64,000 bases of DNA from Halolactibacillus halophilus. GTDB taxonomy: Bacteria > Bacillota > Bacilli > Bacillales > Amphibacillaceae. Within the stretch, counting starts at the first letter, position 1; every line of letters starts with the position of its first letter. The notes under the pieces were generated by a model, which worked only from the letters and a program-made list of their open reading frames with translations, made no database searches and was not told where the DNA came from. Shown one piece after another: positions 34,194-41,688 of the stretch. The stretch spans positions 1-64,000 of the forward strand of contig NZ_FOXC01000007.1 in assembly GCF_900115605.1 (NCBI RefSeq), given 5' to 3'. Made by a program: the position numbers and the translations under genes.

Positions 34194-36146
34194 TTAAGAA
34201 GGTAAGCCAGATTCTTTATATTTGAGTAAGCGTAAACCATTTAAAATGACAAGGATGGTACTCCCTTCGTGCCCTACAACCCCAAGTGGTAAATTAATAA
34301 ACTGAAAGAGATTTGAGACAATCAGTAAGACAATCACAGAGATCGAGAAGAAAATATTTTGTTTCACGATGGTATTCATCCGTTTTGATAAACTGAATAG
34401 ATCAACCAATTTAGAAAGTTTGTTTTTTATTAAGATGATATCAGCCGTTTCTAAAGCGACATCTGTCCCTGCGCCCATTGCAACACCGATATGAGCAGTC
34501 GCAAGTGCCGGCGCATCATTAATACCATCGCCGACCATCATAACAGTATCAAACTCTTCTCTTAATTCTTTCAATACCGTCACCTTATCTTCCGGCATAC
34601 AGCTAGCTACATAGCGGCTTAAGCCAACTTCCTCTGCAATAGCCTCAGCTGTTTTTATATTGTCACCGGTTAACATAATGGTTTCAATGCCGAGGGATTG
34701 GAATGTTTTAATTGCTTCAATCGTATCTTGGCGAATTTCATCTTTTAAAGCAACGATGGCAACAACTTCATCATTTTTTGTAACATAGACGAGGGTTTTT
34801 GCGTGTCCTTTTAAAACAGTTGCTTGTTGTTCATACCAATTGTCTGATGAAGCATTAAATAGTTTTTCGTTACCAATTGCCCATACATCACCATTGAAGT
34901 TTGCTTTGACGCCTTTACCCGTCACTTCTGTCATTTCATCTGAAGCATTGACAGTCAATGGATCGAGGTGGTTTGCACTATACCGAATCATCGCTTCTGC
35001 AAGCGGATGACTTGAACCTTTTTCGATTTGAATAATCCGCTGTATAATCTCCTGATCTTCTTCGTTTGTTCTTGTAATGAAGTCAGTGACATCAGGACGA
35101 CCAACAGTAAGTGTTCCGGTCTTATCAAAAGCAATTGCCGTGATTTTATCAAAATTTTCTAAATGTACACCACTTTTTACGAGCATTCCGCGTCTAGCAC
35201 TTGTTGAAATTGCCGATAGTGTCGCTGGTGTAATTGAGGCGACAAGCGCACAGGGTGAGGCAACGACGAGTAAAATCATTGCCCGGTAAAAGGTTTCATT
35301 CCAACTCCAACCGACGATAAAAGGAGGGAGTATCATCATTAAAGCTGTTACACCTAAAACGACATAGACGTATACATTTTCAAATTGTTCAATAAATAAT
35401 TGTGACGGTGATTTTTCCGATTGCGCTGAGCGTACAAGGGTCATAATTTTTTGTACGAATGAATCACGGCTATCTGTCGTTACTTCAACTGTAAGGCTGC
35501 CACTTTTGTTCATCGTTCCGGTAAATACTTTGTCACCAAATGATTTTTCCACTGGGATTGACTCACCAGTCAAGGCGCTTTCATCGATGGCGGTGCGTCC
35601 CTTAATAATCTTACCATCAACTGGCATTCGCTCGCCAGGTTTGACATAAATCAAATCACCAATACTCAGTTCATCAATTGAGACAAGTTCTTCATTATCA
35701 TCATTAATACGAAGTGCTTGATCAGGTTGTAGGTGCATAAGATTGGATAAATCCCGCTCGCTTTTTTGCATCGTGTACGTCTCCATTGCGCCGGAAAGTG
35801 AGAAAATAAAGATAAGAATCGCACCTTCGACCCAGTAACCGATCACGGCAGATCCAATGGCAGCAAGGATCATTAACAGTTCAACGTTTAATGTCTTATT
35901 TTCGATTGTTTCGGTGATGCCTTCTTTTGCTTTTGCGTAACCCCCAACCAAAAAGGCTAAAATATTTAATGTAATATAAGTGCCCCCTGGAAGTTGATTG
36001 CTAAAGACCCAAGCGATTAAAATAAGTGCCCCGCTAATGATCGCAGCAATTAATTCTTGATGTTTCTTTACCTTTTTAAATTGCATCTGTACTAATTGAG
36101 AATGAGTCTTATTGTTATTTATAATATTTTTAGTTATTTCGCTCAT
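34194..36146 (-). CDS. P1B-4-type metal-exporting ATPase (PfeT/FrvA-like), 650 aa
   Basis: P-type ATPase with the phosphorylation motif DKTGTLTVGRPD, the TGES loop (LTGESIPVEK) and the hinge MVGDGINDAPAL. The metal site is SPC (VVASPCALVAS), not CPC, and the last helices carry HEGSTILVILNGLR. The SPC plus HEG[GS]T pair defines subgroup P1B-4, whose Bacillota members PfeT and FrvA export Fe(II). Cobalt or zinc is possible. There is no N-terminal heavy-metal-associated domain; the first about 30 residues include scattered His and Asn. Two Fur/PerR-type boxes upstream fit iron/peroxide control. Confidence 0.9.
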   Translation of the reverse strand: MSEITKNIINNNKTHSQLVQMQFKKVKKHQELIAAIISGALILIAWVFSNQLPGGTYITLNILAFLVGGYAKAKEGITETIENKTLNVELLMILAAIGSAVIGYWVEGAILIFIFSLSGAMETYTMQKSERDLSNLMHLQPDQALRINDDNEELVSIDELSIGDLIYVKPGERMPVDGKIIKGRTAIDESALTGESIPVEKSFGDKVFTGTMNKSGSLTVEVTTDSRDSFVQKIMTLVRSAQSEKSPSQLFIEQFENVYVYVVLGVTALMMILPPFIVGWSWNETFYRAMILLVVASPCALVASITPATLSAISTSARRGMLVKSGVHLENFDKITAIAFDKTGTLTVGRPDVTDFITRTNEEDQEIIQRIIQIEKGSSHPLAEAMIRYSANHLDPLTVNASDEMTEVTGKGVKANFNGDVWAIGNEKLFNASSDNWYEQQATVLKGHAKTLVYVTKNDEVVAIVALKDEIRQDTIEAIKTFQSLGIETIMLTGDNIKTAEAIAEEVGLSRYVASCMPEDKVTVLKELREEFDTVMMVGDGINDAPALATAHIGVAMGAGTDVALETADIILIKNKLSKLVDLFSLSKRMNTIVKQNIFFSISVIVLLIVSNLFQFINLPLGVVGHEGSTILVILNGLRLLKYKESGLPS

Positions 36147-36169
36147 AAATGACCCCTCCGTTTTCTAAT

Positions 36170-36184
36170 TGAGAATTATAATCA
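36170..36184 (-). promoter_or_regulatory. Fur-family 7-1-7 box, proximal to metal ATPase
   Basis: TGAGAATTATAATCA matches the TGATAATNATTATCA 7-1-7 consensus at all but two positions. It lies about 25 bases before the ATPase start. Confidence 0.6.
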
Positions 36185-36246
36185 CTAATATTTATCTTAA
36201 ACCCATTAATTAAGGTATTTTTTTAGTCTTTTCTTTAATAATTAAA

Positions 36247-36261
36247 TTATAATAATTATAA
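36247..36261 (-). promoter_or_regulatory. PerR box upstream of metal ATPase
   Basis: On the minus strand the sequence is TTATAATTATTATAA, an exact match to the Bacillus PerR box. It lies about 100 bases before the ATPase gene, as at B. subtilis pfeT (zosA). Confidence 0.8.
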
Positions 36262-36488
36262 TTTAATTATAACAAGTAATTCTCAAAATGCAAGAATGGA
36301 TACGCAAACGATGCTGAAATGTGAATAATTTGTGGCACAGGAGTAAAAAAATGAATTTTGTTATATTACAGATAAGATTATAAATATAGTACAGTTAATG
36401 TTTTTTGGTTGCATTACAATCTAATAGTTGATATAGTGAGTAACGAAATAAGTGATTTATCAGATAACAAACAAAGGGGATGGAAAAG

Positions 36489-37313
36489 TTGAAAAAAATA
36501 CTTGCGGCTTTTTTACTTAGCAGTGTATTAGTTTTAAGTGCTTGTTCAGAAGAGGAAACAATATATGATGAAATTAAAGATAAAGGTGTCTTAACAGTAG
36601 CTACATCTGGGACATTAATTGCGGCTTCTTATTATGATGATGCAGATCAATTAACAGGATTTGATGTCGAAGTAGCGCGAGAAGTAGCGAACCGTTTAGA
36701 TTTAGACGTAGCATTTGAAATTATGAGTGTGGACGGTATGTTACCTGCTGTTGAAACAGGGCGTGTTGATTTAGCGGCTAACGATTTTTCTGTAACGGAA
36801 AATAGAAAAGAGGCATTTACGTTCTCAGAGCCATATAAGTATTCGTATTCAACGATGGTTGTAAGAGAAAGTGATTATTCTGGCATCTATGCGCTTGAAG
36901 ATTTAGAAGGTAAGATCAATGGTGGTGGGGCAACAACAATTTCGTCTGAAATCGCCCGACATTTTGGTGCAGAAGTTGAAACTTACGGAAATGCAAGTAA
37001 TGAAGCTTACTTAAGAGATGTTTCAATTGGTCGAACAGATGTTGTTGTGAATGATTATTATTTAATTAAGTTTGGTGTAGCAGCCTTTCCTGACTTTGAT
37101 ATTATGATGCATCCGGATTTGAAGTTTCATCCAACCGAACAAGCGCTTGTGATGAAAAAGGATGAAACAGAACTTGAAGCAGCTGTTAATGAAGCATTAG
37201 AAGCAATGCGTGATGATGGTACTTTATCAGAGATTGCGATTGAGTTCTATGGTGAGGATGCTTCTGAACCGACAGAGGCAGAAGTTGAAATCATTGAGGG
37301 GTTAGATATTTAA
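36489..37313 (+). CDS. Amino-acid ABC transporter substrate-binding lipoprotein, 274 aa
   Basis: Receptor of the polar amino-acid uptake family. A lipoprotein signal with lipobox VLSAC is followed by the type-II periplasmic-binding fold (GVLTVATSGT, LTGFDVEVAREVANRLDLD, FTFSEPYKYSYSTMVV, GRTDVVVNDYYL). The start is taken as TTG at 36489 because AAAGGGG ends about 9 bases before it; the ATG at 36480 touches that site. The permease gene follows after 27 bases. The amino acid is not predictable. Confidence 0.87.
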   Translation: MKKILAAFLLSSVLVLSACSEEETIYDEIKDKGVLTVATSGTLIAASYYDDADQLTGFDVEVAREVANRLDLDVAFEIMSVDGMLPAVETGRVDLAANDFSVTENRKEAFTFSEPYKYSYSTMVVRESDYSGIYALEDLEGKINGGGATTISSEIARHFGAEVETYGNASNEAYLRDVSIGRTDVVVNDYYLIKFGVAAFPDFDIMMHPDLKFHPTEQALVMKKDETELEAAVNEALEAMRDDGTLSEIAIEFYGEDASEPTEAEVEIIEGLDI

Positions 37314-37340
37314 TTAATTTCTTGCTGGAAGGAGGCGGTA

Positions 37341-38027
37341 ATGATGATGACATTTGATGTAGGTTTTTTTAATTTGGATAAGGCCATTGAAAATTTACCG
37401 CTCATTCTTTCTGGGTTACCAATGACGATTGCGGTTTCGTTTTTTAGTATGGTAATTGGTTTAATACTTGGCCTGCCCGTTGCTTTACTTAGAGGGAGTG
37501 AACGTAGGCGGTTTCGGTTACCCGCCCGAGTGTATATCTCATTTATGCGTGGAACACCGATATTAGTCTTTCTATTCATTATATATTTTGGTTTACCCGC
37601 TGTAGGTATCGAATTTTCTGCATTTCAAGCAGCGGTGATCGGATTCGGTTTAAACGCCACGGCCTATATAGCAGAGGTGAATCGTGCGGCCCTTAATAGT
37701 GTCGAACACGGACAGTGGGAAGCAGCGCAATCACTCGGTTTGAATTACCGACAAACAGTAATGGGCATTATCTTACCACAAGCAATGCGAATCGCATTAC
37801 CACCGCTGACAAATATCTTTTTAGATTTAGTAAAGGCAACATCGCTTGCGGCAGTTATAACTGTACCTGAATTGTTTCAAAAAACACAGATTGCTAGTGG
37901 ACGATCGTTTGATTTTCTAACGATGTATACCTTAGTAGCTATGATCTACTGGCCACTCAGCATTTTGATTAGTGCTTTTCAAGAACGATTGGAAATACGT
38001 TTTTCAAGGTTTGTTGATCGTAATTAA
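37341..38027 (+). CDS. Amino-acid ABC transporter permease, HisM type, 228 aa
   Basis: Five or so membrane helices and the EAA loop (GQWEAAQSLGLNYRQTVMGIILPQA) of a polar amino-acid permease. RGTPILVFLFIIYFGLP is a family hallmark. GGAAGGAGG precedes the ATG. No ATPase gene follows: the next features are a terminator at 38033-38083 and an MFS gene on the other strand. The importer must therefore borrow an ATPase encoded elsewhere. Confidence 0.9.
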   Translation: MMMTFDVGFFNLDKAIENLPLILSGLPMTIAVSFFSMVIGLILGLPVALLRGSERRRFRLPARVYISFMRGTPILVFLFIIYFGLPAVGIEFSAFQAAVIGFGLNATAYIAEVNRAALNSVEHGQWEAAQSLGLNYRQTVMGIILPQAMRIALPPLTNIFLDLVKATSLAAVITVPELFQKTQIASGRSFDFLTMYTLVAMIYWPLSILISAFQERLEIRFSRFVDRN

Positions 38028-38032
38028 ACAAA

Positions 38033-38083
38033 TAGCTAGAAAAATGAGTCGCTTTTTAAATAAGCAGACTCTTTTTTCTAGCT
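38033..38083 (+). terminator. Terminator of the amino-acid transporter pair
   Basis: AGCTAGAAAAATGAGTC and GACTCTTTTTTCTAGCT form a long imperfect stem. Confidence 0.85.
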
Positions 38084-38118
38084 GATAAACTTAATGTTAG
38101 CGTTTATAATCTTAGGTT

Positions 38119-39291
38119 TTAAGTGGACTCTATTTGGACTCTTTTAGGAGTGAAAAAAATAAATAAAAGGGCAATGATGAGTAACATAACAGTTAAACTA
38201 TAAAACAAGGAAACGTCCGGAAATTTTTGAATTACTGCCCCGCCAAAGTAAGGACCAATCATACTTCCTAAACTAAAACTAATCCCACACATAATATTCC
38301 CTGCCGGTAGTAACTGTTTTGGCAAGGAGTCTGTCATAAAGGAGACGCCCATTGAAAACAATGAACCGAGTAAACCACCAGCTATTATAAAGGTTAAGAT
38401 AATGACAAAAAAGTGCTGTTCAAATAGAGCACCGATAAAGAACATAATGGTTCCGGCAGATGTTACAATTGCCAACATTTTCTTGCGTCCAATCTTATCA
38501 CTTATTGTTCCAAGCGGTACTTGGGTAAAAAGTGTTGCAATGGAAAAGAGCGGGATAATATAAGCGATTGTATCTACAGAATAACCAATCCGCATGCCAT
38601 ACAATGGGAAAATCCCATGTAAGACAGCTTCTAAAATTCCGTATGCAAACGGTCCAAGCAAACTTAGCCAAGCAAGCTTAATAGTAAGGCCAAAGCGAAT
38701 GAAAATCGATTGAATTTTGACAGTTTGAATCGTCTCATCTTGCTCAACATGATCATTTTGGATAAATAAAACAAATAGCCAAGCTACGAAGCAGGAAAGA
38801 CTCGCAAGGAAAAAGGGCAGGTGTGGATGCACTTTTACGAGTTTTAACATGAGTGGTCCAAGTGCAAATCCTAGGCTGAAGAACAGTCCATATATAGCGA
38901 TAATTTTCCCGCGCTTATATTGCGGAGTTGCCGAGGTGATCCAGGTTTGTGTGGCGAAGTTTAACATATGGTCACCGACACCGACAGCGAGCCTTAATAT
39001 AAACCAAACAAATAGAGACGGGAATAGCGGGAACAATAATAATGAAATAAAGACTAATGCACCACCTGTCACAATCATTGGTTTATATCCGAACCGGTGG
39101 AGTGGTTTCTCCATAAAAGGAGAAGCAATCAAGACCCCAATATACAATCCGGTCGCATGTAAACCATTGATACTTGATGACACACCCATATCTTCTAACA
39201 GAATGGCTAATAGGGGCAACAACATCCCTTGAGTAAAACCAGAGATGGTCACAAAACTGATTAATATATTAAAACGCATTGATTTAGACAA
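38119..39291 (-). CDS. Major facilitator superfamily transporter, 390 aa
   Basis: Twelve predicted helices. The cytoplasmic loop between helices 2 and 3 reads EKPLHRFGYKPMIVTGG, and the repeated loop between helices 8 and 9 reads GTISDKIGRKKML, a typical GxxxDRxGR-like signature. It resembles the YfmO/YttB group of putative drug exporters, but no substrate can be set. The TTG at 39291 is preferred over an ATG four codons later because AAGGAGG lies 6-7 bases before it. Confidence 0.85.
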   Translation of the reverse strand: MSKSMRFNILISFVTISGFTQGMLLPLLAILLEDMGVSSSINGLHATGLYIGVLIASPFMEKPLHRFGYKPMIVTGGALVFISLLLFPLFPSLFVWFILRLAVGVGDHMLNFATQTWITSATPQYKRGKIIAIYGLFFSLGFALGPLMLKLVKVHPHLPFFLASLSCFVAWLFVLFIQNDHVEQDETIQTVKIQSIFIRFGLTIKLAWLSLLGPFAYGILEAVLHGIFPLYGMRIGYSVDTIAYIIPLFSIATLFTQVPLGTISDKIGRKKMLAIVTSAGTIMFFIGALFEQHFFVIILTFIIAGGLLGSLFSMGVSFMTDSLPKQLLPAGNIMCGISFSLGSMIGPYFGGAVIQKFPDVSLFYSLTVMLLIIALLFIFFTPKRVQIEST

Positions 39292-39612
39292 TATTTCCCT
39301 CCTTATCTACCGATAAATTTAAACAACAGTCTTACTTTAATACGTTTAGTTAGAAAAGACAAGCTTCTTAGACGAGGGAATGTATGAGAAAGTGTTAAAA
39401 AAGTGAAAAAATCCAAGTGTTTATTTAAGCATCAAATTCTGAAAAGTGATAAACTAGAAAGGAATAGAAAGATTGAGCCTTCAATAAAGTTATGAAATGA
39501 AGGTCAAACGACTATACTCATAACGGGATAAGTTTTAAAAAAGAGAGAAGGATGCTTATCACAACTCAATATAGGGAAAAGAGAAACTATCGTAAGAAAG
39601 GGAGTCGATATT
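39292..39612. other. Intergenic region, no feature recognised
   Basis: 321 AT-rich bases between divergent genes. It holds GGGAG before the OsmC-like start and presumably both promoters. No repeat, RNA or small gene stands out. Confidence 0.5.
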
Positions 39613-40002
39613 ATGTTATTTAAATTTAAAGAAGAAGGTATCCGTGTCGAAGTGGAATATGGTATTTTAGATGTTTCTGAAGACCCATACCATGGTTATA
39701 AACCGGAACACTTATTGGTGGCATCGATTGCTGGGTCAAGTGCTAAGGAATTTACTGATTTATTAGAATTACATCACACACATGTAGATGACTTTTTTAT
39801 TCGAACAGAAGTAAAGAAAGATCCAAAAGACGATCATAAAATGACAAAGATTAAATTGCACTTTGTTGTTAAAGGGCGTAATTTAAATATTGATAAACTA
39901 TACCGTCTCTTAGAACAAGCAAGAGAGCGTTGTATGATTAGTCGTGCTTTAGAAAACAGTGTTGAGATTGATGAAACATTAGAAGTTGTCTCATTAAGAT
40001 AA
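39613..40002 (+). CDS. OsmC/Ohr-fold protein lacking the first catalytic Cys, 129 aa
   Basis: OsmC-like layout: N-terminal beta sheet, PEHLLVASIAGSSAKEFTDLLELHH helix, and C-terminal helix ERCMISRALENSVEI. In peroxidase-active OsmC and Ohr proteins the central helix carries a reactive Cys where this protein has Gly-Ser-Ser. Only the second Cys (about residue 112) remains. It is thus probably not a thiol peroxidase of the classic type; a thioesterase-like or binding role is possible. GGGAG lies before the ATG. Monocistronic. Confidence 0.75.
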   Translation: MLFKFKEEGIRVEVEYGILDVSEDPYHGYKPEHLLVASIAGSSAKEFTDLLELHHTHVDDFFIRTEVKKDPKDDHKMTKIKLHFVVKGRNLNIDKLYRLLEQARERCMISRALENSVEIDETLEVVSLR

Positions 40003-40160
40003 GTGATAATGGAAAGTATGTATTACGAAATGACACAGAGTCCTTTCGTTGTACATGCTTTTTATTTTTCGAAAAAGGGGCCATTGTCTTTATCTTTGAA
40101 CTATCTCCACCCAATATTATCTTGAGTGTTTGAAGAGGGTGTTTATTCGCTCTAAGACAA

Positions 40161-40195
40161 AAAACACAACGGGCAAGATTACTGTCCGTTGTGCT
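40161..40195 (-). terminator. mscS terminator overlapping the gene's end
   Basis: Read leftward, CACAACGG pairs with CCGTTGTG and is followed by TTTTTT. The stop codon (40179-40181) lies in the loop, so the hairpin starts inside the coding region. Confidence 0.85.
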
Positions 40196-41045
40196 GGTCC
40201 ATATCAGTGATGTGGATGGCTTGATGGGGCATTTTTATTTGATTTTTAAACATATGCTTTGCGATAATTGTTTTTACCGTTCTTGCATTGCCAAAGTAAT
40301 TCAAGTCTCCAACTAATCCAGAAATAATATAGCGATAACCTTGGTGTTGATCATTGACTGAGTCTACCCCAAGAACTGAAAATGGTTCAATCGGTTGTCC
40401 GGAAATATTCTGTTTTAAATAGTCTCGCAGTTCATGGTTAATATCCGTACAGACATCTTCTAGAATCCGTAACACTTTGGTGGGGTCTTCATAGTAACTG
40501 ACTGTCACACGCTCTAAAACTCGCATTTTACTTTTGTTGAAATTTTCAACGGATGTTACTTGACCGTTATTTATTGAGATAATAGTCGCAGACCAATCAC
40601 GGATTTTCAAGACGCGAAAGCCTACTTCTTCCACTATCCCTTCGTATTTTTCATTGACAATAACCCAATCACCTTTTTGAAGTTGTTTTTCATAGACGAT
40701 GAAAAAGCCAGCGAGTAAGTCTTGCACGAGACTTTGTGCACCAAAACCAATAATAATACCAAGAACCCCAGCCCCAGCTAGCATTCCACCCACATCTAAA
40801 CCAAAGATACTTAAGGCAAAGAATAAAAACCCTAGGATGGCAATGTATTTAATAACAGATTGTAAAAGGGATATAACGGTATCAGATTCTTTGCCATCCA
40901 TTAAAGTTGTTCGACTTAAAACAGAGCGAACCAACCGCTGTAAAAAGACAGCGACAATAAAGATGACAAAACCACCAATGAGTAATTGCGTTATATGGTT
41001 TTCTAAAATTTTTTGTAATAATTCATTAATTTGTGAGAGCGACAT
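40179..41045 (-). CDS. Small-conductance mechanosensitive channel, MscS family, 288 aa
   Basis: Tension-gated release valve against hypo-osmotic shock (YkuT/MscS class). Three helices are followed by the pore-lining helix 3 with GGMLAGAGVLGIIIGFGAQSLVQDLLAGFFIVYEKQ, the Gly/Ala-packing motif that identifies the family. The cytoplasmic beta domain follows (GDWVIVNEKYEGIVEEVGFRVLKIR). Length 288 aa, normal. AGGAGGAAT lies before the ATG. Confidence 0.93.
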   Translation of the reverse strand: MSLSQINELLQKILENHITQLLIGGFVIFIVAVFLQRLVRSVLSRTTLMDGKESDTVISLLQSVIKYIAILGFLFFALSIFGLDVGGMLAGAGVLGIIIGFGAQSLVQDLLAGFFIVYEKQLQKGDWVIVNEKYEGIVEEVGFRVLKIRDWSATIISINNGQVTSVENFNKSKMRVLERVTVSYYEDPTKVLRILEDVCTDINHELRDYLKQNISGQPIEPFSVLGVDSVNDQHQGYRYIISGLVGDLNYFGNARTVKTIIAKHMFKNQIKMPHQAIHITDMDQHNGQ

Positions 41046-41150
41046 ACTATTCCTCCTGCTTGGTTACTTTTAGATAGTTATTATAACATACTAGACAGCA
41101 GGCTGCTTTTTTTGTACGATAGAGGGACATAATTAAAAAGGAGCTTTTTC

Positions 41151-41300
41151 ATGCCAGACAATCCGAAAATACAGCAACTTAAACAGCAGCTAGAAGCATT
41201 TGTACAACAGCTAGATGAACTCGAACCAAGCGAAACCTCACTTGAAGACATTGACCGTTTAATTGAAATGATTGAGTCGATGGAAAAAAAGCTAAAGTAA
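41151..41300 (+). CDS. Small coiled helical protein, SE1561-like, 49 aa
   Basis: A short gene with AAAGGAG 8 bases before the ATG and its own terminator right after it (41303-41333). The product is a charged helical hairpin (KIQQLKQQLEAFVQQLDELEP, then LEDIDRLIEMIESMEKKLK) resembling the small SE1561-family proteins of Bacillota, recognised by the LEDIDRLIEMI part. Function unknown. It is divergent from mscS. Confidence 0.75.
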   Translation: MPDNPKIQQLKQQLEAFVQQLDELEPSETSLEDIDRLIEMIESMEKKLK

Positions 41301-41302
41301 TG

Positions 41303-41333
41303 AAAGACAAGTCCATTAGGACTTGTCTTTTTT
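41303..41333 (+). terminator. Terminator of the 49-aa gene
   Basis: A perfect 12-bp stem AAAGACAAGTCC/GGACTTGTCTTT with an ATTA loop and TTT. Confidence 0.92.
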
Positions 41334-41409
41334 AGAAGTTTTTTGTGAATCGCTTTAAATAAAGCTTTACGCCATGAATCAAGCTGGACATTCAACAGGA
41401 GACGAAAAT

Positions 41410-41520
41410 ATGTTAAATATATTGATTGGTGTCATCATTATCTTTGGCTTTGCATTCGTTGTTTTTGATCACTATGTTCGTTTTAGATGGAAAAGTAATT
41501 ATGGAAGAATTAGCTATTAA
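41410..41520 (+). CDS. Very small single-helix membrane protein, 36 aa
   Basis: The ATG at 41410 follows CAGGAGACGAAAAT. The product has one hydrophobic helix (LNILIGVIIIFGFAFVVF) and a short basic tail (DHYVRFRWKSNYGRISY). The ribosome binding site, hydrophobic profile and basic end suggest a real gene, but conservation is untested. Confidence 0.5.
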   Translation: MLNILIGVIIIFGFAFVVFDHYVRFRWKSNYGRISY

Positions 41521-41688
41521 AAAATAGACGCAACTTGTCAATTGAGTGAATACGATCACTCGAAATAATCAATAAGTGATTGAAGACGATTGTTTGATTG
41601 CCTGTCTATATGGTGAAAGTCCGTGATTTTCTTTGATAAGTTATGAGCTTATTCTTATCGTTTCAAACACCCGTGAGAATGTACGGTA

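Larger units (their letters stand above)
36147..36488. other. Divergent control region of the metal ATPase and amino-acid transporter
   Basis: Very AT-rich. It holds two Fur/PerR-type boxes (listed separately) and a 10-bp inverted repeat TTGAGAATTA / TAATTCTCAA (36169-36178 and 36277-36286) framing the ATPase promoter. The right half holds the transporter promoter. No gene is seen. Confidence 0.6.

Noticed and set aside
34194-36146. Copper or cadmium P-type ATPase
   Set aside because: The metal motif is SPC, not CPC, and there is no N-terminal CxxC metal-binding domain.
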